Below, one piece after another: positions 12,543-24,488 of a DNA stretch of 64,000 bases. The first letter of the stretch is position 1, and each line of letters opens with the position of its first letter. The DNA comes from Hemerocallis citrina (taxonomy: Eukaryota > Streptophyta > Magnoliopsida > Asparagales > Asphodelaceae). The notes below the pieces were generated by a model. That model did not search any database, had not been told where the DNA came from, and saw nothing but the letters and a program-made list of their open reading frames with translations. The DNA lies in assembly GCA_017893485.1 (NCBI GenBank), contig CM030360.1, forward strand, positions 145,886,516 to 145,950,515, read 5' to 3'. The position numbers and the translations under genes were made by a program.

Positions 12543-13621
12543 TACTCCCTCCATTTCTGCAAGGAATGCTGTTCTAGTCTTTTTATTTTATTCCAAACTA
12601 TTTGTTACTTTAGGGCAAAAACCAAAATACTCCCAACGATTTGATCTGAGTATAAATATTCATATAACGTTTGAAAAATTACATTATATGCATTCCTCCG
12701 TTAACTTAACACATTTCGTTAACTTTGAATTATTAAATTATATTTCCACCATTACCCTTTGATATCTTAATCTCTTTTTTCTCTTCCCTTTCTTCATTTT
12801 CAAATATTAAACAAAACAAAATCTCAATCTCATCATTCTTATGGAACTCTGAGAACATGAACCTGTATGATTTTTTTCTGAAGTATTTTATTAGAGGAGA
12901 ATAGAATATTTACATGAGGAATTCAAATTATTTCTCCTATTATTAACTTAAAAATTGCTACCGGAAAACTTTTGAGAATGTGTATTTTTACTTCTCTAAA
13001 GTGTATTTTCCGGGGAAAAATAGTTGGCAAATTTAAAATAAAAATGTCATTTCACTGGGTAATGATGAAAGGAAAAGGTATTCTTTTCTTGTCTAAAGTT
13101 GGAATATTCATTGGCTAAGAGGTGAGAAAATTTTCATTCAGCAAGAAACCCAGTCCGAAATGGAGATGGAGATGCCGGTAATCTACAAGAATTTGAGAAA
13201 ATTTGAAATGAGATTTAAACTGGGAGCCCTACTAGACTAGCTAGCTCAAAATGTTATTGGAAAGAAAGATTCAATACTGAGAATCATCAAAACCTGCAAC
13301 ATGTATACGGTTCAAATTGTATTAAGACTTGATATTATAACTTCAAGCATCGGTGTTGTTGAATCTTAGAGGCCTTACTCATTTCCCTGTTTTTCGCAGT
13401 TACACTGCATGTTCATCATAAACATAGTTTTCCATAACAAAAATCAGAGGATCAATTAATTCTGGTCCTCTTTGCTGTAAATGCGCCAACAATCTCACAG
13501 GAAAATGGCAAACATAATATCCATCTGAAACTACTAATTAGCATTATATGTATACAAAGTTGTTTGAAATTTCTCTTCATATAACCCACCAAATGGAATA
13601 TATTTTGCAAGACAAAAGTTC

Positions 13622-14358
13622 TATTAGCATTGTGTCTTGTATACTCGTTGTTCAGATTAAAAGAATGTAATATGAAGCACGGAGGTCGAAGCGTCGAAGC
13701 GAGTAGAAGGAGAACAGCAGCAGCAGCCGGTGTAGGCTAGTTGCGGTCGACTGATCTGGGTGACAGTTGACCGCACCCCCGACCGCTCATTGTACTGGAA
13801 GTCATAGAGTGGTACGGTCGACCGGTCCTGGTGAACGGTCGACCACCCGCGGTGCTGTGTTCAGTTTTGGGCCTCGGTTTGTTAGGTCGGTTCAGCTCAA
13901 TCTTCAACTCCAAGTTAGATCGTGCGGCTCTTATTCAGTTACTTCTTTTTCAGGTTTTATCAGACGACTGAGGATCAAGATTAGACCTAGGTTTTCTCTC
14001 TATTCTTCTACATATATTGTAAAATCCTCCAATATGAGAGGTAGTACTTCATAGATTCTTTTCTCCATTGCAAAGAGATGCTCGAGAGAGAGATAGTTCT
14101 TGGTGGGTGAGTTTAATTCCTTGTATCAAGTGAATCAGTAACTCCTTGTAATCTCTTCTAGTTGAACATCAGATCTCCTTATATTTCCCTCCGAATTAAG
14201 CAAAAGCTAACCGGGATAAGTCATCGGTGTTGTGTTTGTGTTAGTTTGGTGGATCTACTTGCTTGCTCAATTTATTTGCCTCGTCTACTTCGACTTCCTC
14301 ATTGCTCTATTAGTTCCGCTGCGACCAGAGGGTGTTTGCTGACGCCCCAATCCCAACA
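13622..14358 (+). repeat. 5' LTR of family A element
   Basis: 737 bp, starting TATTAGCATTG (a mutated TGTTAGGATTG) and ending CAATCCCAACA. The palindrome cluster lies at 13742-13855 (GCGGTCGACTG, ACGGTCGACCGG, ACGGTCGACCA). TCTCTATTCTTCTACATATATTG around 13997-14020 may hold the start-site region. Confidence 0.9.
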
Positions 14359-14360
14359 AC

Positions 14361-14372
14361 TGGTATCAGAGC
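14361..14372 (+). other. Primer-binding site, initiator Met-tRNA type
   Basis: TGGTATCAGAGC, two bases after the 5' LTR. Confidence 0.92.
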
Positions 14373-14399
14373 TTCAGGTTGCCGAGTTCCTTGGTTAAG

Positions 14400-15661
14400 A
14401 TGATAGGCCACAGTATTTTGAAGATCAAGCAGTTTGATGATAAGATCAATTTCAGTCTTTAGAAGACTGACATGTATGATGTTCTTGTTCAAGAGCGGTT
14501 GCAGTCAGCAGTAAAGAAGAATGAAAAGCCAACTGATATGAAGGATGACGTTTGGGAAGATATTCGTGAAAGAGCCATAAGTCTAATCTGACTATCCTTG
14601 GCGAACGAGGTCAAGTGCAGATTTCTTGAAGAAACTGACGCGACGAGTCTGTGGGAAAGACTCATAACTGACTACTCTGGTTCGTTGTTATTAGATTGGA
14701 TGCATTGGAAGAGGAAGTTGTTCCATTTATCTACGAAGAAAGGTACTGATCTCCAAGACCACATTACAGAGTTCAATAAGCTATTATCTGAACTTAAGGC
14801 GATCAACGCAGATGTGTGTGAGGAAGATAAAGCTTTCAACCTGATATATTCGCTGCTGGATTCTGCTACACGGTAGATCTGCTGAGGAGAGTATTTCGAT
14901 AGATGGTGTAATCAAAGCATTGAAGAAAAATCAACTTAGGAAGGAGACCCATAAATCTTCATCGTCTATTTTTACAAGTTGTCTAGCAGTGGATGGTCCT
15001 TCGGGGGGAAGACAAAGTGCTTTGCAAAAGAATTCGATCCGTTGCCAATATTGCAAGCGGCCAGGGCATATCAAGAAAGACTGTTGGAAATTACAGAATC
15101 AAGAGAGCGCCAAGATGGGAGTTCAGCAGCTAATGTAGTTAGTGCCTTTGGTGCCTTTGATTCAGGTGGTTCGTGTCTTCTTGTTTCAAATTCTTTAAAA
15201 GTGGATTCTAGTTGGTTTCTTGGCTCAGAGAGTTCTTCTCATATTTGCTCCGAGAGGAAGTTGTTTTCTACTTATAAGTCGATTACGGGGCATTGTGTGA
15301 CAACGGGAACTGGAGAGATTTGTGAAGTAGTGGGTGAGGGGACAGTTGAGTTGAAGATGGCAGGTCTACACATGTTCACTTTAAGGGATGTTTTACATAT
15401 TCCACTGCTGAAACGGAATTTGATTTCCTTAGGAACTCTTGATGCACGGGGCTGCAGGTACACAGCTCGAGATGGAGTTCTATCTGTTTTTCAGGGTCGT
15501 CGTAAGGTGATTAGAGGTATGATAATGGTTAGGCCAAGCCAAAACAATCTCTACAAGTTTTGGGGAGTTCGAAATACTTACGCAAGTGTTGCTCCTTTTC
15601 CCGGTATTCCCACAAGCTTAGCTAGTTTGCTGCAACTAGATTCATCGAGACGAGACACATG
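14400..15661 (+). pseudogene. Broken gag, zinc knuckle and protease-like frame of family A element
   Basis: The frame starts at ATG 14400 soon after the primer site. It has two in-frame stops (14459-14461, and a TGA near 14590), then the gag core LWERLITDYSGS and DHITEFNKLLSELKAIN. A shift near 14865 moves the zinc knuckle CQYCKRPGHIKKDC (about 15040-15082) into another frame; the last part (about 15130-15661) returns to the first. It resembles a Copia protease but has WFLGSESSSHIC where the catalytic D-S/T-G should be. It ends at NLYKFWG, where pre-integrase would begin. Gag would package RNA; the protease-like part is presumably inactive. Confidence 0.85.
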
Positions 15662-15915
15662 ACGTTCGAATATCGTCGAGAGGTGGAGAAAGCCTAAGGG
15701 TAGGTGGAGTTCGAGCGGAGTTTGGCAACTTCGTGAGTACTTCTACGGAGGTGGCCTTTGAGGGGCTGCACTGAATTCGATGAGATTGGGTAGAGATCAT
15801 TTCAACTAGAAAAAAAGCTATTGTTCTAAGTTTTCTTTGCAAGTGGAACTTATTAGAGTTTGGAGATGAGTAACACATCGTGTGATAGCACTCGTATGCA
15901 ATCCAAGGTAGAGTT

Positions 15916-16666
15916 TGTTAGGATTGTGTCTTGTATACTCGTTGTTCAGATTAAAAGAAGGTAATATGAAGCACGGAGGTCGAAGCGTCGAAGCGAGTAG
16001 AAGGAGAATGGTAGCAGCAGCAGGTACAGGCTAGTTGCGGTCGACCGGTCTGGGTGACAGTCGACCGCACTCCCCAACCGTACCCCCGACCGCTCGTTGT
16101 ACTGGGAAGTCAGAGAGTGGTATGGTCGACCAGTCTTGGTGGACGGTCGACCGCCCGCAGTGCTGTGTTCAGTTTTGGGCCTCGATTTGTTAGGTCGGTT
16201 CAGCCGAATCTTCAACTCCAAGTTAGACCGTACGGCTCATATTCAGTTACTTCTTTTCCAGGTTTTATCAAACGACTGAGGATCAAGATTAGACCTAGGT
16301 TTTCTCTCTATTCTTCTATATATATTGTAAACTCCTCCAATATGAGAGGTAGTACTTCATAGATTCTTTTCTCCATTGCAAAGAGAGGCTCGAAAGAGAG
16401 ATAGTTCTTGGTGGGTGAGTTTAATTTCTTGTGTCAAGTGAATCAGTAACTCCTTATAATCTCTTCTAGTTGAATATTAGATCACCCTATATTTCTCCTT
16501 GGATTAAGCAAAAGATAACCGGGATAAGTCATCGGTGTTGTGTTTGTGTTAGTTTGGTGGATCTACTTGCTTGCTCAATTTATTTGCCTCGTCTACTTCG
16601 ACTTCCTCATTGCTCTATTAGTTCCGCTGCGACCAGAGGGCGTTTGTTGATGCCCCAATCCTAACA
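15916..16666 (+). repeat. 3' LTR of family A element
   Basis: 751 bp, TGTTAGGATTG to CAATCCTAACA. Palindrome sites at 16034-16165. By eye it is very close to the 5' LTR apart from a few small indels, so insertion was fairly recent. Confidence 0.92.
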
Positions 16667-17331
16667 AGTTCCATCTTACAACCAATTTGTACAGGGAATG
16701 GAATTCACAAAATTGTTAAAAAGAAACAGAGATTGAGATTAAACAAAACCAATTTGTGGGCGTGAGTCATAAATGACTTTTACAAGATGATGAGATTGAT
16801 ATGTTATTTTGTTTAATTTTGAGAATGAACAAAGGTAAGAAAGGAAAAAGAGATTAAGATAATGGTAGAAATATAATTTAATAATTCAAATTTAACGAAA
16901 TGGGTTAAGTTAATGAAGGAATGTGTATAATGTACTTTTCCAAACGTTATATGAGCATTTTGTACTCAGGCTAAAACATTGGGGGATACTTTGGTTTTTG
17001 CGTTGGATTTTAATAGGAAGTCTTAATTTTTTTTCTTCTTTCAAATGCACATTAATAGGTTTTTTAGTAGACTTCTGATTATATTCTAAAGGTTCACCTA
17101 AAAAATCATAATGAAGGGCATATTTTGTATTCACTACTAGCACTGGAACAATTTATCACTTTAACTCGAGAATATAAATTATTTTAAATTAGTCTAGGTT
17201 GTTTTTTTAAAGTGTGAAACAATCTAGAACGATATTATTTGTGGAACGAAGAGAATATTAATTTGTCTTATCAATGTTTTGTAATAATTTACACATGAAA
17301 TAATTAAGATCATTAGTTTACCCCAAGAACT

Positions 17332-17660
17332 TCTCACAAAAAAAAACAAATAGGAAGAAAAAAGGAATTAGAGAAAAGCAAAGAATCTGATTTATTACTC
17401 TCTGAATAACAAAACAATTGAAGTGATGATTTTTATATAACTGAAGTTACAACACTACATATATATACTAAATCTTCCCTAACAATGCTCACCGACTTGG
17501 ACTGAGTTTAACATAACTTACTGCTGAAATTATTCAACTAACTAACTACTGACTCTGACATACACTAATGACTAAATCAAATAGATGGACTAAGTCAGCT
17601 GACTAAGTCCTCCTCCTCCAAGAGAATAGAACTGACAGTAGTCTGCACTAATATGCAACA
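17332..17660 (-). repeat. 3' LTR of Copia element
   Basis: About 329 bp, ending ATATGCAACA on the plus strand; it aligns with 21890-22213 with small differences. Confidence 0.9.
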
Positions 17661-17689
17661 CTCCCCCTTAGTCCAGACTGACGATCAAG

Positions 17690-18140
17690 AAGACGAAGAG
17701 CATCACAAAACTTTTCAAATTTAGCTCTTGAAAGCACCTTAGTGAAGACATTTGCAACTTGGTCATTGCTTCGAATTTTCTGCAAATCGGTCTCGTGGCT
17801 TAGCACCTTCTCTCAGACAAAATGATGATGGGTTTCAATGTGGTTTGTGTGGATATGAAACACCGAGATGCCAGCTAGCTTAATTGTACTCTCATTGTCA
17901 CATTGAATTGGAACTGGATAATCCATGGCAAGAATCAAATCACCAAGGAGTCGCTTAAGCCAGACACACTCTTGAGTGGCCATGGGAGCTACTACATATT
18001 CAGCTTATGCAGTTGAGATAACAACAGTGCTTTGCTTTTTACTGCACCAAGAGATCACAGCCGAACCTGTACTAAAGGAATATCCTATCGTAGAGCATCT
18101 TTCAATGGCATTCCTGCCCAATCTGCATCAGTAAATTCAT
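17690..18140 (-). pseudogene. Copia RNase H remnant
   Basis: The minus strand reads the Copia RNase H pattern: SWCSKKQSTVVISTA, then AEYVV, then QCDNESTIKLA, ending near the LTR. It contains at least two stops. This domain would remove RNA from RNA/DNA hybrids during reverse transcription. Confidence 0.7.
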
Positions 18141-18225
18141 GTAAGCTGAAGTTTACATTATGTTGTTACATCAAACCAAAGTCTAGAATTCTTTTAAAGA
18201 TGCGGAGGATCCGTTTTGCCACAAT

Positions 18226-18945
18226 TTAGTGACCAACACACGGCTGGTCCATAAACTGAGAGATAACACAGATAGGGTAGGCAATGTCAGGATGTGTGAT
18301 TGTAAGATAGAACAGACTAACCACAAGTTGACGAAATGTTGTGGCATTATCAAGCAAATCCCCTTCAAATTTTAGTAGCTTGAGACATGGTTCCATAGGA
18401 GTGGAAGCAACACTTGAATCCCCCATATTGAAACAGGTCATTGAACTCCCTGCATAGCCCCTTTGAGAAACAAAATACTCATCTGACTCCGTCACTTCTA
18501 AACTAAGGAAAGAATGAACTTTGCCCAAATTCTTCATTTCAAAACGGAGAGATAAGTCATCACAGAGACATGTAATTTCAGTAGCGGTGTCGTCGGTGAT
18601 GATCGTATTAACCACATATAGAAGACAAATCATACAAGTAGTCAATGTGGTCTTAACAAATCAGCTTGAATCTGAATTAGAAGGTGTAAAACCACAGAAT
18701 ATAAGATATTGAGCAATCTTACCATACCAAGCATGAGGAGCTTGCTTGAGGCCATATAACGCTTTCTCGAGGCGGCATACATGGTGAGGAAACTCCTTGC
18801 AAATAAACCCATGTGGTTGTTCCATAAATATTTCACGATCCAACTCTCCATAAAGGAAAGTGTTCTTCACGTCGAGTTGCCAAAGAGTCCAGCCTTTGAA
18901 AGCAGCAAGAGAGATAAGTGTCTGAACTGTAACGATTTTAGCCAC
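18226..18945 (-). pseudogene. Copia reverse transcriptase remnant
   Basis: 18661-18945 gives the RT core GWTLWQLDVKNTFLYGELD, then EKALYGLKQAPHAWY. 18226-18645 gives MKNLGKVHSFLSLEV and the thumb region. Between them a frameshift hits the catalytic YVDD region, which reads YVVNTIITDD. Confidence 0.85.
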
Positions 18946-19107
18946 AGGGCTAAATGTCTCCTCACAGTCCAGACCATATTGTTGAGAAAATCCTAGTGCA
19001 ACAAGACGCGCCTTATTCTTATCAATCGTCCCATCCGCCTTCTTTTTTAGCTTGTAAACTCATTTACAGGTGACTATATCAGCATCGTTCAGCTTAAGAA
19101 CAATATC

Positions 19108-20387
19108 CTATGTACTTTTCTTGTTGAGAGCTGAGATCTCTTCATTCATAGCAACTTCCCATTCAGAATTTTCCTTTGCTTCATTGTAGCATGTGGGTTC
19201 ATCATCATATGCAACGCCCATGAGAAAACAAGAGGTAATGGTGAAGTGATTAAGATGCACTTCATAGTCAGATAAATATTCAGGTTGTTGCCTTTGCCTA
19301 GTCGATCTCCGTATAGGGATTGGATTGAAGGGAGAATCTTCTTGTGATGGAAGAACCATTTCTTCCACTATCACAAGATTCAGGTTCACTAGTAAATGAG
19401 TCAAGATCAACAGCTTCAAGATGGATGAACTTTGAATCTTCTTTGTGTGTGGCTGCCTGGTAATAAGTCAAGACCTCGTCAAAAACCACATCTTGAGAGA
19501 CAACAAACTTCTTTGTTGTTGGATCCATGCATCTCCAACCTTGCATGTGTAAATCATAGCCAACAAATAAACATTTGCGAGCTTTGGGGTCTAGTTTGGT
19601 GCGATTACTTTTAGGGATATGAACATAACAAAGAGAAACAAAGACCCAAAAGTAATTTACATTTGGCTTGATAGCATATAGAATCTCAAAGGGATATTTG
19701 AGAGTACCTGACCATGGAGGCAATCTATTGATCACATAACAAGAACATTGAATAGCTACAGCCCATAGTTCTCTTGGAAGATTTTTATCATGCATCCAGG
19801 ATAAGCTCATAGTAGTGAGATGTCCCAGCTTGCGCTCAGCAACTCCATTTTGTTGTGGAGTCTTTGGACATGACATCTGCCGACAGATTCCATGCTCAGT
19901 GCAATAGCCAAAGATTTCATCAGACATGTATTCCCCCCGTTACCGGTGCACAAATATTTAATCATCAAACCAAACTCTTTCTCAACCATCAGCTTGAAAC
20001 TTAGAAAATGATAAAGAGCTTCAATCTTATGTGCCTAAAATACACCCGTGTGTAATGTGAGAAGTCATCCACAATAACCATCACATAGCTAAAACCTTTG
20101 TAGCTAGGTGTTTGTGTTGGCCCCATTAGATTAGAATGTACTAGCTGGAACATGGTAGATGCTCGTGTAGAAGAGTGTTGGAAAGGAAGTCGATAAGACC
20201 TACTAAATTGACACCTTGAGCATACCACATCTTGATGAATTTTCTTCAAAGAGGGAAGTCCATTCAGCAAATTCTTGGCTGATATTTGTTGCAAAAGATG
20301 ATAACCAATATGGCCTAAGCGAGCATGCCAAAGAGAGGCACTTGCATTCTCGCTTGTCTTTGTTGCATTAGCTTCGCTTGTAGACAA
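19108..20387 (-). pseudogene. Copia integrase and connecting-region remnant
   Basis: 20001-20387 carries the GAG-pre-integrase part (LWHARLGHIGYHLL) and the start of the catalytic core (VIVDDFSHYTRVYF). 19298-19927 continues with SCPKTPQQNGVAERK and FVGYD. 19108-19419 is the linker with RRSTRQRQQPEYL. At least one frameshift separates the blocks. Confidence 0.85.
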
Positions 20388-20393
20388 TACATA

Positions 20394-20800
20394 TTAAGAC
20401 TCCTTTCGCTTTCCACGAAAAAGAACATCACCTTCAAACTGCTTCAGATTGTCAATAGTAAGTATATCATCAGGACCAAAGATAACATACCTCCCCGAGT
20501 CAGTTATTTGAGAAACTGAAAAAAGATTCTTCTTCAACCCAGGAACATGGAAAATATTGTTGAGAGCAAAGCTGCTACAATGCTTGCTATCAACCTTGGC
20601 ATTCAAGTCACCTTCGTTCATCACTGGATGAGTGGTTTTATCAACCATGACAATAACATGCTTTCCCTTATGCGGACGAACCTCTGAAAGTAGAGAAGCA
20701 TCCCGGTGGCATGATATGAACAACTAGAATCAATGATCCACTCCTTGTAGTCGATGGAGACATTGGCATCCGTATGTTCACCAGTCGAGTGCACAATAGA
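20394..20800 (-). pseudogene. Copia protease-region remnant
   Basis: 20394-20723 reads the downstream part of the protease region (VKPGLKKNLFSVSQI-like: HVPGLKKNLFSVSQITDSG). The catalytic part to its right is broken by stops. Confidence 0.65.
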
Positions 20801-20904
20801 AACTATATTCTCTGGTTAGTCAATAGCTTCAATGGAAAGACATTGCTCCAATTTGGTTTGATCAGGTTCATTATTTTCATGTACTGCATTAGCATCCACT
20901 TCTT

Positions 20905-21755
20905 TTTTTAGCCTTCACACAAAAATTTGACTTGATGTGGCCTGAATTGCCACACCTATTGCAAGAGACCTTCACTCGACAAGTTCGCTTCATGTGTCCC
21001 GCCAAACCACACCTAAAGCAAATTACAGGATTACCTCTGGACTCCCCCTTATTTCTAGATAGCTTGCCATTACTTGATGAATGTTTTGAAGATAATCTAT
21101 TTTTTGTTTAATCCTTGGTGTAAAGAACATCTTTAACTGTAGAGACAGGCTTGCTGGTCATTTATTTCACTAATGCTTCTTGGTTGGATAATAGATTTTC
21201 CAACTCAATAATAGAGGGCTGCTCTGCTCACCCTTGCAAAGCATAAATAAATTGCATTAATTCTTTCCGCAATCCAAGAATAAGATAGCGATGCAATCGT
21301 GCATCACTAATGAGCTCCTCCGTATCAAACTCTGAAATTTCAGCACACAAAGTTTTAACCTTCAAAAAGTAATTTGAAATGGGGAGATTACCTTGAGTCA
21401 TCCCAGCGAGTTCATTCTCCAAGAATTGCAACCTCATTGTATTTCTCTGAGTGAACAACCTTTCAAGTGTCTTCCACACCTGCTTTGGCGAGTTCACATC
21501 ACGAACATGCTCGATATAGTCTATGCTGATCTAAGTTCCTAAGGCAAATAAGGCTTTGCCACACTTCATTTTCCACTTCCTCTGCAACACAGCATTCTGC
21601 GGAGTGTCCTCTGGAATTACTGTCTCAGCACCAGAGATAAACTCCCATAAATCCTGACCTTGTAGATACGCTTCCATGCAAAGCTTCTAGTAACTATAGC
21701 TGTTACCGACTAACTTATTCGTAGAAACTTGAGAGAGAGAGAGAGTTACCACCAT
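20905..21755 (-). pseudogene. Copia gag remnant with two zinc knuckles
   Basis: A likely ATG is at 21755, followed by an early stop. 21228-21497 encodes the gag core (RLFTQRNTMRLQFLENELAGM). Two CCHC knuckles follow at about 20930-21030 (CFRCGLAGHMKRTC and CNRCGNSGHIKSNFC). Several stops interrupt it. Confidence 0.8.
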
Positions 21756-21889
21756 TCATCTTGACAAAGAGTGATGCAACACTTGAACGAGCACAACTTC
21801 ACTGAGTCAAACAATCTGTCAGCAGCCTGGATCAACACTTCAACAAAACCAAACTCAAACCAATTCTTAACAACCTTGCTCTGATACCA

Positions 21890-22213
21890 TCTCACAAAAA
21901 TTCAAATAGGAAGAGAAAATGAATGAGAGAAAAGTAGAGAATCTGATTTATTACTCTCTGAATAACAAAACAAATGAAGTGATGATTTTTATATAACTGA
22001 AGTTACAACATTACACATATATACTAAATCTTCCCTAACAATGCTCACTGGCTTGAACTGAGTTTAACAAAACTTGCTGCTGTAATTATGCGACTAACTA
22101 ACTACTGACTCCTACATACGCTGATGACTAAATCAAGTAGATGGAATAAGTCAGCTGACTAAGGCCTCCTCCTAGAGAATAGAATTGACAGCAGTCTGCA
22201 CTAATTTGCAACA
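21890..22213 (-). repeat. 5' LTR of Copia element
   Basis: About 324 bp, TCTCACAAAA to TTTGCAACA on the plus strand. It abuts the Met-tRNA primer site. Confidence 0.9.
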
Positions 22214-22501
22214 GAATTATAGTTCTTGTGCTTTATATGATTTGTGTCAATATAATAGAGTAATTGAGCTCAATCTCATTAGAAACATTAATTGTGAAAT
22301 TAAGACTCAATTATTTTCCAGCAAAAAAGAAAAAGAAAAAGAAAAAGAAAAGGAGAGACATAAATTATGCAATATAAATTCTGTATCTAGATACATGTAC
22401 ATGGCGTATCTTGGTATATTAATAATTTAGCACTTTGAACAGGACGGCACATTCATTGATGTAAGAAATGATGGATATTCATTTAAGCTCTCTACTATGT
22501 C
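22214..22501. other. Spacer between two Copia elements
   Basis: No gene seen. It contains a short (AAAAAG)n-like purine tract at about 22326-22355 on the plus strand. Confidence 0.5.
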
Positions 22502-22683
22502 GGTTAGGGTTAGGGTTTATGGATTTGAGAAGAGGAAGAGAGGAGAAGAAGAAGAAGAAGACGACCGGCTATTGAGAGAGAGTATGGCAAAATGTTGATT
22601 GATTATTTCCTTTGATTCAAAGCTTACATATGTGAAGATACAAAGCCCAATGGGCCCAAAACAATTTGGGTCATAACATAACA
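22502..22683 (-). repeat. 3' LTR of Copia element
   Basis: 182 bp; starts GGTTAGGG (T-to-G change from TGTTAGGG) and ends CATAACA. Contains a GAAGAAGAAG tract. Confidence 0.9.
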
Positions 22684-22818
22684 ATCTCCACCTTGAACCA
22701 AATTGCATCTAAAACAAACTAAAATATAAAGCAAATGCATAAAGCAAACATAACCTAAACAAAGGTAAACATAAAGATATACTAGCAACATGCTAGAAAC
22801 AAAACTAGCTCAAACTAG

Positions 22819-23328
22819 CTAGAAACAAACCGACATCAAACTTGAACAAAGCTTGAACTTTGCAATTGGAAGAGGCTTTGTGAGCATATCGGCCGGATTC
22901 GATTCGGTACCAATCTTCTTCACGGCAACCTTGCCTTCCGAGATCACATCTCGAACAAAATGGTATCGAATGTCAATGTGCTTCGTCTTCTCATGGTACT
23001 TGCGGTCCTTAGTCAAATGAATCGCACTTTGGTTGTCACAAAACACCGTAATAGGACCCTCAAGTGAAGACATCTCACCAACAAATGCCTTGAGCCAAAT
23101 AGCCTCCTTAATAGCCTCAGTAATTGCCATATATTCGGCCTCGGTACTTGAGAGCGCAACGGTGGCTTGAAGTGTAGACTTCCAACTAATTGCACAATCT
23201 CCAAGGGTAAAAATATAACCCGTCAAGGAACGCCTCTTGTCCAAATCACCTGCAAAATCCGCATCCACAAAACCCGTTAGTTTGTTGCCATTACCAAACT
23301 CCAAACAAGCATCAATAGTACCTCTCAA
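22819..23328 (-). pseudogene. Copia RNase H domain
   Basis: An open 169-codon stretch reads GFVDADFAGDLDKRRSLTGY, then SWKSTLQATVALSSTEAEYMA, FCDNQSAIHLTKDRKYHEKT and IDIRYHFVRD, the full Copia RNase H motif set with the acidic residues D, E and D kept. It is cut off from RT by a stop near 23340 and further damage upstream. Confidence 0.9.
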
Positions 23329-23398
23329 ATAGCAGAAGATTCACTTCACCGCTTCCCAATGCCCTTTTTCCAGACAAGAGAGATATCTACTTACCACA

Positions 23399-24479
23399 CT
23401 AACGGCTTGAGCAATGTCGGGATCGAGTACACACCATCAAGTAAATAAGACTCCCGACCGCACTCGAATATGGAACCTTTTCCATATATTTCTTCTCATC
23501 ATCGGATTTTGGGCTTAAAGCGGCCGAAAGCTTGAAATGTGCCGCAAGAGGTGTTGAAACAACTTTCGCTTTCTCCATACCAAAATGGCGTAGCACTTTC
23601 TCGGCAAAACTCTTTTTTTGAAAGAAATAACTTTCTCTTGGACCTATCCCTTGTGATCTCCATTTCGAGAATCCTTTTGGCGGCCCCCAAGTCTTTCATC
23701 TCAAATGCCGAACTTAGTTGCTCTTTCAACCTCCTAACTTCTTTCAAGTTTGAGGATGCAATCAACATGTCATCCACATAGAACAACAAGTAAATGAAAT
23801 CCCTACCATCCAACTTCTTAAAATAAACACAACTATCATAATTGGAACGATGGAAATTAATACTCACCATGAATGAGTCGAACTTCTTATACCATTGCCG
23901 CGGTGATTGCTTAAGGCCATAAAGGGACTTCTTCAAAAGACATACACGGTCCTTCTTTCCCGCAACCTCAAAACCCTCCGGTTGGCTCATGTAAATTTGC
24001 TCCTCCAAATCACCATGCAAGAAGGCAGTTTTCACATCCATTTTCTCCAATTCCAAATCTTTCATTGCCACCAAAGAGAGCAAAACTCGAATGGAGGTGT
24101 GCTTAACTGCAGGAGAGAACAAATCACTGAAGTCCACACCTTGGACTTGATTATATCCTTTAGCCACTAGCCTTGCCTTGTATCGAAAATCTGCAGGATT
24201 TGAGCCATCAATCTTCCTCTTAAACACCCACTTGCAACCCACAATCCTCTTACCACTCGGAGGCTTTACAAGAGACCAAGTCTCATTTTGTTGCAAAGAT
24301 TGTAACTTTTCATTCATAGCGGCAACCCAATTGACCGTATCTTTAGAAGAAATGGCTTCCTTGTAGGAAGATGGCTCACAATACTCCACATCCTCTGCAA
24401 TTGCCAAACAATAAGCAAAGTCGGAGTATCCATACCTTGTAGGTGGTCTTGTTTCTCTTCTAGCTCGGTCCCTTGCCAA
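23399..24479 (-). pseudogene. Copia reverse transcriptase domain
   Basis: 23499-24479 gives the whole RT fold: VGCKWVFKRKIDGS, ARLVAKGYNQVQGVDF, DVKTAFLHGDLEEQIYMSQP, KKSLYGLKQSPRQWY and the catalytic FYVDDMLIA. A frameshift near 23600 passes to 23399-23596 (LRHFGMEKAKVVSTPLA). The YVDD motif is intact, but the protein is truncated. Confidence 0.92.
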
Positions 24480-24488
24480 TGCATATGG

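Larger units (their letters stand above)
13622..16666 (+). mobile_element. Complete gag-only Copia-like LTR element (family A)
   Basis: This is the cleanest family A copy. Its LTRs are at 13622-14358 and 15916-16666, flanked by AGTTC at 13617-13621 and 16667-16671. The 3' LTR has perfect 11-bp inverted ends (TGTTAGGATTG and CAATCCTAACA). The Met-tRNA primer site is at 14361-14372. The 1.56 kb interior encodes gag, zinc knuckle and protease-like sequence, then a short spacer. No integrase, RT or RNase H is present. It inserted into the inverted-repeat element 12543-17257. Confidence 0.92.
12543..17257. mobile_element. Long inverted-repeat (mariner/Stowaway-like) element split by an LTR element
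   Basis: The left end (TACTCCCTCCATTTC, 12543) and the right end (complement of TATTCTCTTCGTTCC, to 17257) align over about 35 bp. They have the CTCCCTCC look and TA edges of Stowaway/mariner elements. Inside, about 12600-12840 is the inverted copy of about 16770-17010 (shared GCAAAAACCAAA, CATATAACGTTTG and AACTTAAC blocks). After removal of the LTR element (13622-16666) it is about 1.7 kb. No transposase is visible. The part at 12840-13621 holds no recognisable gene. Confidence 0.6.
17332..22213 (-). mobile_element. Copia LTR retrotransposon, minus strand, decayed
   Basis: LTRs are at 17332-17660 (3' LTR) and 21890-22213 (5' LTR), flanked by GAACT (17327-17331) and GAATT (22214-22218). The primer site complement GCTCTGATACCA is at 21878-21889, touching the 5' LTR. 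A purine tract (complement of CTCCCCCTTA) is at 17661-17670. The Copia order gag, protease, integrase, RT, RNase H reads leftward across the 4.2 kb interior. Many stops and frameshifts make it non-functional. The LTR end next to the primer site reads GA rather than the usual CA. Confidence 0.9.

Noticed and set aside
22503..22516. Telomere-like GGTTAGGGTTAGGG
   Set aside because: It is the mutated start of a Copia LTR (TGTTAGGGTTATGG in the partner) and is not a repeat array.
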